A DNA stretch of 64,000 nucleotides from Oegoconia quadripuncta (Eukaryota; Arthropoda; Insecta; Lepidoptera; Autostichidae). The notes under the pieces are model-generated. The model made no database searches, had not been told where the DNA came from, and saw nothing but the letters and a program-made list of their open reading frames with translations. Position 1 is the first letter of the stretch. Each line of letters starts with the position of its first letter. The stretch is from assembly GCA_949316235.1 (NCBI GenBank), contig OX438748.1, positions 27,894,836 to 27,958,835 on the forward strand. The letters run 5' to 3'. Of this stretch, positions 54,666 through 64,000 are shown piece by piece. The translations under genes were made by a program, and so were the position numbers.

Positions 54666-55315
54666 GTGCATTAAAAAGGACTGTTCTTGACAATGATGCA
54701 TGTTAATGTTTTTATAAGATATACAAACAGAAAAAGGCTCCTTGTTTCGGGAGTTTAAAAAGCAATTAAGATCTTTACCATGTCATTCCTCTGAAAACCT
54801 TTCAGATAGAGTTGTTTTTATACATTTCTAAAATCATACCTTCTATACTGTATGTACTATACTGTACTAAACTATATTGTACTTTTATTATTATTAATAC
54901 ATTAGCAGCTTCAAGCTGATGCGTACATTACTGCACTTGTGTTTGGCCTAATTACATTTTAAATATTTGTCCGGTCTGTTTTTAAAGAGTTCACTGAGGG
55001 TGCACTGATTACTTCTTCTTCTTTAATTAAGGAGCTATGCTCTTTTCGGTGGTATAACAGCCACGTCTCTCTGCTCTGGTCTGCGCCTGGGTCTTCCCCT
55101 CCCTCTCTTTCTTTCAATTTTTACCTCAATTATGTTCTTCGAAAAATGCAGTGATCACTACTAACTCTGGTAAGTTGTTCCACACATTCACTACCCGATT
55201 TGATAGGATTGCTTGCTTTTGGTGAGAGTGATAGCTTCATAGATTACTGTATCTATTAATGACGTACTTCACCGCCGAAACATGTCTGTTAATTTGTCAT
55301 TCATTCACATCATTA
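54666..55315. other. Unannotated DNA with a possible LINE remnant
   Basis: On the minus strand around 55140-55230 a frame reads SNRVVNVWNNLPELVVITAF. V-N-x-W-N-x-L-P-E-x-V-V is the usual end of LINE reverse transcriptases. It is short and broken. Confidence 0.35.
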
Positions 55316-55634
55316 TTTTTGTTTTATGCACAACGGATTGGTACTTGACCTCAATCACATCTGATGTTAAGTAAAGATAAGGTCAAAGGGGAAAGCGTAC
55401 TGACCCGGAAACCGCCAACACATTTGGGGGACTGTCTATTTTATCTCTGACAACCGGAGCACAACAATGCTATTAACATCGCTGCTTTAGATAAGATGGA
55501 GGTAGCTAGCCAGGCGGACATTTAAAATGCCCAACCACCAACCAAACCGAGTGCCTAAACATGTACCCCGCTGGGGATCGAACCCGCGGCCTCCGAATCG
55601 TAAACCCGTGTTGTTTAAATTGAGCCACGGAGAC
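55316..55634 (-). mobile_element. SINE family A, near full length
   Basis: Tail, body and head present. The body has lost the TTGGCGGCAG segment near 55480. Confidence 0.85.
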
Positions 55635-57340
55635 GATTAAAATCATCAAATCATTAGGGAATCATCATCTTAATATTTTTTCAAAGATACTTGAAAAGTC
55701 GGAGAAAGACATTAGAATACTATTCCATGGGAAAATTAAACGCCTCGCGGGCAAAATCTTGTTATTTATACTTGTACACTTTAAGTGGTATAAATTACTA
55801 AGAACCTAGTAGGGTAAATGGATTACACTACATTAGTACCTACCTATAGCGATGTGTGAATGTTATCCGACCATTTCTTAGGCTTATTTCAGTTAAATGA
55901 ACTTGAGTGTAATATTACTCAGCTATTTTAGTGGTTCCAGTAGTTTCAAGTGTCTTTACGTGAACAAAGAGGTTGAATTTTGAGGTTTTAAATAATTTGA
56001 CGCGTTGGTGTAGAGGCAGGTGTAAAACAGGTGGTGGATCTATTGTCTAACTTCAAACCGAATGAACTTCATTGCCATCTTCATTGACAAGAGGGATATT
56101 TGAAGTTTAGTATATCTATTTGTCTGTGTGTCTGTCTGTAGCGTGAAATCGGATGAAACGATTGTCGTGTAGTGACAAAACTTCTTGAAATTAAAAATTA
56201 TAAAAAGAAAGAATTATAACTATATCAACTTAGATTATTCAGATAATCCTCGAAGTTTATTCCTCTCATTAATATACCGACAGCGCGTTCTAACAAAGTG
56301 AAGGGCCTAAGGTAAAAATAACCTAACTTTCATAACAAAGAACCGACCGGCAAACTTTCTCCTACAAATATTCAAAGAAACATATCAATATGTATAATTT
56401 ATAGACGACAACTAGGTCAAAGGAAGAGAAACAGAGCGACCATCTATCAACTAGTTGTTTTTCACAGAGCTCGGCACCCGTTGTAAGCGGAGGAATCTGA
56501 AAGTTTAGCCCATATTCGAATAATTTGGGAGATTATTGCCATAATAAGGGTATAAGTAGGTCAAGTTGTAATGGTTGTGTGAACCGCCAACATTACTAGT
56601 TAGGTAACATAAATTATAATCAATAGCCTTGTCCCCACTGTTGGGCACAGCCTCCTTTCATTAGGAGAGGGTATGTGCTACAATCAACCACGCGGACCCA
56701 CTGCGGCTTGTTGGATTTGTCTCAGACGGCCCCCTGTCAGTATTTTTTACCTTTAACTTCAAAATATATTTTTCCATATATTGAAAATGAAAATGAAAAT
56801 GAAAAAAGTTTATTTTCGACTTTAGTAGGTATAAACTATAGACTAAGGTTGGGATCTCCTATTAAGTATACAAGTATACTTGTGCCAGGAGGGCCCGCTC
56901 TTACATATCTAAATGTTACATTGAAAATATATTGTTAATATAATTGTAAATATATATTAGAAATACTAATAATGACGACAGACAAATCAGTTATTTTCTA
57001 GATTTTATTTATTTTATTTTATTCAGGACAACTAACAGCTACACAATACAATTATGTTTTATAATCTTATATGTAGACAATGGAAGTCATTGTGTAACCA
57101 ACTCCGTTATCCACGACAATAATTGTACTCACTCCTGTAGTTAAGAAACGCACCTCCCCTTGAATTGTAATCCCCCTATCATAGAAATAAGCAAATATTT
57201 AAAATTTTACATACCATAATTATATCGGGAATAGGAATAATTAAATATAATAATAATAAGAATATGACAAAAGGAAATATATAGGTACACAAAAAAAAAA
57301 AAAACACAAAAAGAACAAGAACTCACTGTTTTACATTTAA
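55635..57340. other. Mostly unannotated DNA
   Basis: 56625-56735 has CCCCACTGTTGGGCACAGCC and CAACCACGCGGACCCACTGC, a decayed repeat also seen near 30805. A (GAAAAT)n tract is at 56786-56806. No gene. Confidence 0.4.
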
Positions 57341-57400
57341 TAATAATAATAATAATAAATATTTCGGACACTTACACCAATCATTTAGACATTTAAGCAT
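57341..57400 (-). mobile_element. SINE family B2 3'-end remnant
   Basis: An (AAT)n run, AAATATTTCGGACACTTACA and CCAATCATTTAG match the end of B2. Confidence 0.5.
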
Positions 57401-57525
57401 AGTCGTAGTCTTTGGAGTATTAAATGTAAAAAGAAACAAGTTAATTTATAAATTATATTTTTGTGAACAAGAGCACGGACCATGTGTCGGTGGTGATTTA
57501 AATTACTTTAATAAAAAAAAATAAC

Positions 57526-57930
57526 TTAAGTATCACTAATGTCCGACAGGAATTCCAAACACCGTTTCTTATATTGATTTTTAGACAAAAGGAATACATC
57601 CACATCCGTTAGATATTTATTATAGATGTTAGTCAGTCGACACGGGGGGGCACGCTCCCCTGCATGTATTCTGCTTGTGTTAAACGCAAACAAGCGATGT
57701 GGGTATAATTCCCTTATTCTTAGATAACGACTAGGTAAATTGTAATTAATTTGATTCACCATTTCCATACAATCAATATTGTTATGCAGCAAATTATATA
57801 AAAACATGCAATCCGGATGCTCATTGAGAAATAAACATAAGCTTTTCAATAAAATTATTTTTATCCGAATGCACAAGTACAAGAGGGTAATGTTTTTCGA
57901 GATGTATGTATGTCCGTTCCTTTGGTGCAT
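57526..57930 (-). pseudogene. LINE ORF2 C-terminal frame (Jockey/CR1-like)
   Basis: The 134-residue frame contains FLYNLLHNNIDCMEMVNQIN, YNLPSRYLRIRELY and LTNIYNKYLTDVDVFLLSKN. This F-L-Y-x-L-x-N-x-x-I-D ... V/L-P-S-R ... N-x-Y-N-K-Y order is what I associate with the last part of insect Jockey-type LINE proteins. The first 30 residues are probably not part of it. It is a 5'-truncated relic. Confidence 0.5.
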
Positions 57931-58189
57931 CCTGTAACCTAACCGACTTGACTGATTTCGAAGTACATAATATCATACAGGTACGTCATAGGATAGTTTT
58001 TATGGTAAAATTCAACATGGCGTCCTCAAAATACAAAATATGCTGTCGGGTTTTTTGGTTTTAAATATTTAAATAGTTATATATAAATTGTGGTGGCTGA
58101 TTCAGTGAAGTCGATTGTTGTTTTGTTTTGTGATAATACTTCAATACACTATTACTGCTGCATAGTATCGGCACCTAAAAATAAAAGAA
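57931..58189. other. Unannotated DNA
   Basis: Nothing recognised. Confidence 0.4.
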
Positions 58190-58655
58190 CTAACTCGTTT
58201 CGTCCCGTGGGTGCTGTCAAATGCGACTAAGGGACTTTACACTAAAAACATCTATAGATTTGCTAGTTTTACGGCGATGAGCTCACTCCCTGTCACGTGT
58301 GTGTTTCTGTTTATTTCGAAAAGTGAACCGTGTTTATTTATTTTCAAAAAATAATTACAAGTCTAATTACTAAAGTACTTAAAAATTCTAATGCTTGGAC
58401 TCTGATCCCCAAATTAGGTCAAACCTGTATCTTGAGGATCAGTTCCTTCCCTATGCACATAGGTAGTAGTTGTACTACTACTGTAATACTCGTATATGTA
58501 TACATAGACTATGTCGGTTTTACCATTTATCAAGTCACAAACTATGGATTTGATGGATAAAGACGGATAACAATACAATTAACATTCGAATTACATATAT
58601 GTGTAGTTTGGGATATTTCTGACTACCCCATTTGATATAAAGGTCGTGACAATTG
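58190..58655 (-). repeat. Repeat family E split by an insertion
   Basis: Right and left parts of family E (AACTCGTTTCGTCCCGTGGG ... GTGAACCGTGT at 58190-58335 and GTAGTTTGGGATATTTCTGA ... AAAGGTCGTGAC at 58597-58650) surround about 250 bp of unrelated DNA. Confidence 0.55.
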
Positions 58656-59770
58656 TATGTATGTATAAATAGTATGGAGGCGTTCTTAAGTTGACCAATC
58701 AGATTACGACGCCTACATCGCGCTAACGAAGTTTTCTCAAAACCTCGGATATGTACGAGGCTACTAATAACAACCAACAATCAATCAAACGGCCCGGTGG
58801 AAGATTCACATACCTATTCGATTCCCAACAAAACTATTCTTTAACTGTCGACCTAAAGTTTCATGTAACCGCTTAATATCTATTTCCTGTTCCAAATAAG
58901 CTTACATAACTTATCTATAGAATTGGTCTTATCTATTGTTATTTGATCACAATGAGCAGCAGACAATCTCATCTTATGTCTAACATAAATAACCTAACCG
59001 TTTGTCTTCAAAAAGGAATTCTTTAGCCAATACGAGAAAACCTTTCTTTCTCCAGGCTCCTGTACATCAACCACTTTAAGCCACAAAGTGGTAGATTATT
59101 TTTCTTTTTAAGCCGCTTTGGTGACCAAACCCATATAAATTATGCAGGTGACCCAAAGGTCTGTTGTTTGTGTTACAAATCTCTTCCCAACTATGATAGG
59201 AGACAAATTGCGTTACACTGGTTTTTGTTATGGCATTTTTGTGGGAATTTATCTCAATAGATAGATAGATAGATAAAGCGTTTATTTGCATATTACATAC
59301 AAAAATATTCGACGCAACAATCATTCTTCTTGGTGTTATTCTTACAAAATGTAGCCTTATTTTACAGTAATAAACATAAAAACTAAAATTAAGTACAACT
59401 GTTACAAATTATAATAAAGTTGTATGTGTATCTGTACTACAAATTGGCCATCAATATTCTCCTTAACCTTTGGTATTTAAGACAATTCCTATTATATTAA
59501 TTATTTAACATGAGTATTGATAATGTATATACTTGTTTATACTTCGTACTATATATATATATGTATATTGGATAGGTTATCTGGTATATTAATTTTTATA
59601 TTATTATTATTTTTTTATATAAAATAATTTTCAATTGTTGTGTACACTATTTTCTGCCCAATATAATAAACACTATGTATCTCTAAGGTTTGCTGGTAGA
59701 AAACTATATCGGAGTTCAGCTCGCCTTTGTACATTTTATATACAATGCATATATCTGTAACAATGTTTAT
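58656..59770. other. Unannotated AT-rich DNA
   Basis: (ATAG)n at 59259-59276 and an (AT)n tract near 59551-59562. No gene before the LINE frame. Confidence 0.4.
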
Positions 59771-59774
59771 CACT

Positions 59775-60130
59775 GTATTTTTGGGCATTACTTTGGACGC
59801 TATATTACAATGGGGTCCTCATATCCATAAATTGGCGAAGAAGCTCAGCTCTGCAGCCTATGCAGTCAAAAAAATTAGACAAATATCTGACGTAAATACT
59901 GCTAGATTAGTATATTTTAGTTATTTCCATAGCCTGATGTCTTACGGTATCTTGCTGTGGGGAAATGCCGCGGATATAAATACAATCTTTGTTTTACAAA
60001 AACGAGTCGTTCGCGCAATTTATTAATTGAGACCTGCAGCACAGATTACTAATAAGTTATGCCTGCAGTGTCACTTAGAGACAGATTTAAAGAATATAAT
60101 ATTCTAACCTTTTCGTCACAGTAAATTTTT
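59775..60130 (+). pseudogene. LINE reverse-transcriptase C-terminal fragment
   Basis: The frame reads FLGITLDAILQWGPHIHKLA, KKLSSAAYAVKKIRQISDVN and SYFHSLMSYGILLWGNAADI, then a stop after KRVVRAIY. F-L-G-I-x-L-D ... W-x-x-H-I ... L-x-S-A-x-Y-A-x-R/K ... Y-F-x-x-x-x-S-x-M-x-Y-G-I-x-x-W-G is a typical post-catalytic region of Jockey/CR1-like LINE enzymes. The catalytic YADD part is missing. After the stop, LRPA and T-N-K-L remnants follow. Confidence 0.75.
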
Positions 60131-60218
60131 GAAAATCTAATATATGTTAAAAAAAAAATTAGGAAAAATAGTGATAAACGTGATATCAAGAAAAAAAAAT
60201 AGTTTTAATTCCAACTAA

Positions 60219-60262
60219 TATTATAAATGCGAAAGTTTGTGTGTATGTATGTATGTATGTTT
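60219..60262 (+). repeat. Family F start with microsatellite
   Basis: AATATTATAAATGCGAAAGT followed by (GTAT)n. SINE A interrupts the element here; the body continues at 60544. Confidence 0.6.
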
Positions 60263-60543
60263 AACCACCTCCATGGCTCAATGTAAACAACATACATGTT
60301 TAGTACTCGGTTCGGTTGGTGGTAGGCCATTTAAAATGTCCATCTGGCTAGCTACCACCAACTTATCTAAGTCTGCCGCCAAACACTAATGTTAAAGCAT
60401 TATTGTGTTCCGGTTACCAAGATAAGATAGCCAGTCCCCCAAATAAGATGGAGTTTTCGGGTCAGTACGTCACCTTCGGTGTCATCTTCACTTAACATCA
60501 GATGTGATTGAGGTTAAGTGCTATCCAGTTAAGCATAAAAAAA
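60263..60543 (+). mobile_element. SINE family A inserted in a family F repeat
   Basis: A-box head (ACCTCCATGGCTCAATG) is intact but the part holding the B box is deleted (GTAAACAACATACATGTTTAG). The body and GCATAAAAAAA tail are complete. Confidence 0.8.
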
Positions 60544-60730
60544 CGAGTATGTATTTATTAACTCTTCACGCCTAAATGGCTAGACAGATTTGGTTGAAAT
60601 TTGGTTGGTAGATAGATTGGAGTCTGGATTAAAATTATTGACTGGTTCTTGTAGGATAGGAATATTAGTGGGATTGCTTTTTAGTTATAGAGTGACGCAT
60701 TTGGTAGTAGAACGAATTCTACGCCGACAA
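60544..60730 (+). repeat. Family F body
   Basis: AACTCTTCACGCCTAAATGG, AGATTTGGTTGAAATTTGGT and AGTGGGATTGCTTTTTAGT match the copy at 14400-14730. Confidence 0.6.
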
Positions 60731-61118
60731 AGTCGCGAGTAACAGCTGGTGAATAATAAACACTGCCCAAGTACAGTCTGCGTCATAGTTATTCATACAA
60801 GACAACTTGACATGATTATTGGTAACGTGATACTTATTTGACGACATGCTCGGCATCTAACGTTCGATCGACAGTGCAAAATACGTTCCCGATGGAACGT
60901 TTTTGGTTATACATCCTGTCAAACACCTCTCAAAACGTACCGCGTTTAATTGACTACGTACGTAACGTACGTACGTAACTCTCACTACGTATAAATGACA
61001 CGGAACGTTCGATCGATCGTTCCACAACTTAACTTCCAAAACAAAGCTAAATCGTTTCCGTTCAAATGATTAGCGCGAATGGTTTAGCTTTGGCAATACC
61101 GTTCAAATTTAGCGCGAT
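60731..61118. other. GC-richer palindromic stretch
   Basis: 60860-61030 is dense in short self-complementary words: AACGTTCGATCGA, CGTACGTAACGTACGTACGT and GAACGTTCGATCGATCGTTC. No gene or motif is identified. Confidence 0.45.
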
Positions 61119-61402
61119 CGACCCCCTGTTTGCTGTAGTGGTTAGAAACTCTGGCTGCTACATCAAAAGATCGCAGATTCGAATTCCGGTAGAGACAGGT
61201 TTGTATAATATCAATCATCAAATCACATCAAAATATTTTGATTTGATTTGATTTGTATGATGAATACGAACATGAATGTAACCGAGTTATGGATGTTTTT
61301 CATTATACTCGTATATGTAATTTACAATCCATAATACAGGTATAGCTGCTTATTGTGGAACTAGATGGAGCTGTGTGTATGTGCAAAGATATTTATTATT
61401 AT
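61119..61402 (+). mobile_element. SINE family B with a small internal insertion
   Basis: CCCTGTTTGCTGTAGTGGTT and AGATTCGAATTCCGG form the head. A piece with ATTTTGATTTGATTTGATTT is inserted at about 61210-61255. The rest runs to CTAGATGGAGCTGTGTGTAT. Confidence 0.7.
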
Positions 61403-61579
61403 TGTTATTTTTATTCAAGCAATACCGACCCTCTTATCTAGACTATTATTTTAGAGAACTGCGCAAGGTTCAACTTAAACAACCAGGATGATACCATTAT
61501 ATATTATGTAAAATAGCCCTGTATGATTAATTAAGGAGCCGACTGTACGAGGTGGACTAGCTCATGTCAGGTTCCTTAC

Positions 61580-61855
61580 CACATCATCAGCCCGTAAACA
61601 TCCCACTGCTAGGATATAGGCCTTTCCTCGCATATAAGGGAGTATGGGTCATAGCCCACCACGCTGGCCCAATGCGGGTTGGGGACTTCATATGCCGTTT
61701 TTTCCTGGTGGTTTTCCTTCACCGATTTAAGATCAGTCGGGCAAATGCGTATAAGTATTTAAATTTAAAAACTCATTGGTACATGGCCTGCCTGGGAATC
61801 GAACCTGGACTTCCCAAATTGGGGGACCGCGTCTTAACCGCTGATCGACATCGAC
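61580..61855 (-). mobile_element. SINE family C, near full length
   Basis: CATCATCAGCCCGTAAACAT at the 3' end, AGCCCACCACGCTGGCCCAA in the body, and GAATCGAACCTGGACTTCCC plus a decayed A box at the right end. Confidence 0.8.
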
Positions 61856-62266
61856 TCAAAATTATGAGAAAAAACGTTACAGCTTTTATGACTCCCAAAA
61901 TGGAGGAGGTATATACGAGTATTCAAAACTTTAGGACTGCGCCTGGAATTACAATTTTCTAAAAATATTTAAAAGCGCCTAGTTAACGTCGCGGATAACA
62001 CGAGAGCTGACATTTTCCTCGCTCAACGATGTAAGAACTTGCCTTCAACGTGAAAATGCTGCCAGAGTTCTGGGAAACCAGCCTCGACGCCCCAACTTCT
62101 TACATGTGTTATGATATTTTAGGGCAAATTTATCTATAGGTAATTAAGAGGGTATTCCATATAAAGTTTGAAGTCCAAATTTTCCCAAACGAATAAGAAG
62201 CCCTTAGATTACGTAACTTCATCGATATCTTTATCGGGTTTATTACTGAAGTGCGACACCGAGTCG
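61856..62266. other. Unannotated DNA
   Basis: The frame at 61564-61962 reads through SINE C. No gene. Confidence 0.4.
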
Positions 62267-62507
62267 CCGAAGTATTGTTCGTGCGAAGTATGATTAGGCG
62301 ATGTACGACTATGCGACACGCCATTTGTCCGAAGTCGTGTTCGCGCGAAGTATGATTAGGCGATGTACGACTATGCGACACGCCATTTGTCCGAAGTCGT
62401 GTTCGCGCGAAGTATGATTAAGCGATGTACGACTATGCGACACACCATTTGTCCGAAGTCTTGTTCGTGCGTAGTATGATTCGGCGATGTACGACTATGC
62501 GACACGG
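62267..62507. repeat. 62-bp tandem repeat, about 3.9 units
   Basis: Unit starts at 62267, 62329, 62391 and 62453. Each has CCGAAGT, GCGAAGTATGATTAGGCGAT and GTACGACTATGCGACACG. Middle units differ at only a few positions; the outer ones are more diverged. Confidence 0.9.
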
Positions 62508-62605
62508 TTGACCAAAGAGACACCGTCAAATTGCCGAACGAGCGATGAGCCAACCAATCACATGACGGTAACGATGAAATGATGTAATAGAAACCCAGAT
62601 TATAA

Positions 62606-62992
62606 TGAAATTTTACAAGCATGAAGCGCGTACATAGATCTTAAAAGTTAGTAAAGAATATTTTGGAGAAAAAATAGAACAACTAAATTAGAGCGATTAA
62701 AATTTTCAACAGTAACAGAAAAAATACGATATATGAAATTCGATGAAACTGTATAAGCATGAAGCGAGTACATAGATCTAAAAAATTAGTAAAGAATATT
62801 TTGGAGAAAAATTAGAACAAATAAGTAAATTAAAATAAATAAAAAAAAAATAGGTTTCCGGGTCAGTACGCTACCACCTTCGGCCTCATCTTCACTTAAT
62901 ATCAGGTGTGATTGAGGTCAAGTGCTAACCCGTTGTGGACAAAAAAAAAAACGATTTAAATTTTCCCCAGGAACAGAAAAAATACGATATAT
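62606..62992 (+). repeat. 138-bp tandem duplication, second unit split by SINE A
   Basis: Unit 1 starts at 62606 and unit 2 at 62744. Both read AAGCATGAAGCG, TACATAGATCT, AGTAAAGAATATTTTGGAGA, then (after the SINE in unit 2) CGATT, AACAGAAAAAATACGATATA. The SINE A tail occupies 62853-62951. Confidence 0.8.
62853..62951 (+). mobile_element. SINE family A, 3' part only
   Basis: GGTTTCCGGGTCAGTACGCT through GTGATTGAGGTCAAGTGCTA to an oligo(A) tail. Strong 5' truncation. It sits inside unit 2 of the tandem duplication. Confidence 0.85.
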
Positions 62993-63477
62993 TCTTTTTT
63001 TGATATTTTAATAATGTTTTCTACTTACTCTATAGATTTGTGTATCCTGCTTATACATATAAAATTTCATTAGACTAGCCAAATAAATTGGGCTTGAAAA
63101 TTAGTCTGAAATGATATGTGGGATTAACCTCTTAAGTAGTTTAGTGTTAAGTTATTATGGATCTGTGCTTGAGCCAAGCTGGCCTCTCAAAATCGTAAGC
63201 CTTGACGGCGCCCGGATACAGGTCCTTATGTAACGTAACTTATGTAATACAAAGTCTACAAAGTATGTATATAGCTTCGATGTATGTAACTATACAATGT
63301 AGAGACGGGTTTACTTTCAAGTGTAGTCCTAAATACATAAAATATTTTAAGAGTATCTTTGCTTTCATGCCGGTTTGTTATGTGAAATTCCTGCTCAAAA
63401 GTAGACCGTATTTTTCTGTATAAAAATATGGAAATTTTCTCGTTGAGTAACCTTGTACCTAAGATAAAATACCCACA
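62993..63477. other. Unannotated DNA
   Basis: Nothing recognised. Confidence 0.4.
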
Positions 63478-64000
63478 CGTGGCGCAGTTGCATTCGCTTT
63501 TCGTCAGCCCTTGGATGGGTGACCACTAGTGGCATTATTGGCATTATATACCACTGTCCCGTGCTTCGAAGGGCATGTTAAATAATCGGTCCCTGTTGTT
63601 TTCAATTGAAACGATTGGCTTTGATTTTTGATTGAATTTGGCGATCTGTTTGGTGTGGTGGTTAGCAACTCTGGCCACTATACCAAAAGGTGCGGGTTCG
63701 AATCCCGCTAGGGGCATGTGTTTGTGTGATGAATACGGACATTTGTACCCGAGTTATGGATGTTTTCATTTATAATAAGTATTTATTTACAAAAAAAAAA
63801 AAACAACGTATTTATGTAGTATATCAACCATCTGGTATCCACAACACAAGCCTATAGTTGCTTACTGTGGAACTAGATGGCGCTGTGTGTCGTTAAGCCA
63901 AGTCGATGGCCTACAGGGGCGGGTTAAAACACTGACTGTCAAGTGGCCATTAGTCTGGCACAAAACCACCAATCCGGACTGGGCACGTGGTGTATTATGA
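63478..64000 (+). mobile_element. 5S-like SINE (family D), split by SINE B, runs off the window
   Basis: GTCAGCCCTTGGATGGGTGA, GTCCCGTGCTTCGAAGGGCA and GGTCCCTGTTGTTTTCAAT match the copy at 8470. After the SINE B insert it resumes with AAGTCGATGGCC and GGGCGGGTTAAAACACTGAC and continues past 64000. Confidence 0.5.
63641..63890 (+). mobile_element. SINE family B, full length, nested in family D
   Basis: Head TTTGGTGTGGTGGTTAGCAA with B box GGTTCGAATCCCGC. Intact body to GAACTAGATGGCGCTGTGTG. One of the least diverged B copies here. Confidence 0.9.

Noticed and set aside
54841..54900. ACTGTA/TACTATACTG word repeats as a possible binding-site cluster
   Set aside because: Low complexity, no symmetry or spacing that stands out.

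Overview
The window reads as eukaryotic, AT-rich, intergenic DNA from a moth or butterfly (Lepidoptera). Three things point there: several tRNA-derived SINE families of the kind found scattered through lepidopteran genomes, 3'-terminal LINE fragments of RTE and Jockey/CR1 type, and an insect diapausin-like peptide gene. No bacterial-style gene clusters, rRNA operons or free-standing tRNA genes are visible. Nearly all short open frames are chance frames or readings through repeats.

Two complete coding units stand out. (1) At 1489-1967 on the minus strand is a compact single-exon gene for a 69-residue secreted six-cysteine peptide of the diapausin family, with a TATA box upstream and a poly(A) signal downstream. 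(2) At 36569-41580, minus strand, is a complete 5.0-kb Ty3/gypsy LTR retrotransposon, probably of the Mag clade. It has 198-bp LTRs that I read as identical, a 5-bp target-site duplication (ACTTC) and one intact 1,553-codon Gag-Pol frame whose end lies inside the 3' LTR. It looks like a very recent insertion.

Layout: 1-3.1 kb, a diverged palindromic element, a SINE, the diapausin gene and two LINE tails. 3.1-20 kb, SINEs in sparse unique DNA. 20-24 kb, a LINE tail, a GC-rich hairpin, a 292-bp tandem duplication, a truncated OTU-protease-like frame and a 230-bp inverted repeat. 24-36 kb, RTE fragments (two carrying nested SINEs) and several hairpins. 36.5-41.6 kb, the gypsy element. 41.6-59 kb, mostly featureless DNA with SINEs, more hairpins and a MITE. 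59-64 kb, a LINE fragment, nested SINEs, 62-bp and 138-bp tandem repeats and a 5S-like SINE.

The most unusual theme is a set of perfect or near-perfect inverted repeats with very short spacers that share no sequence with one another (22.6, 22.7-23.3, 30.96, 31.0, 34.9, 42.06, 45.35 and 47.26 kb). Fold-back (template-switch) duplication would explain them better than a transposon family. All repeat boundaries were placed by eye and may be off by several bases. Family letters A-H are my own labels.
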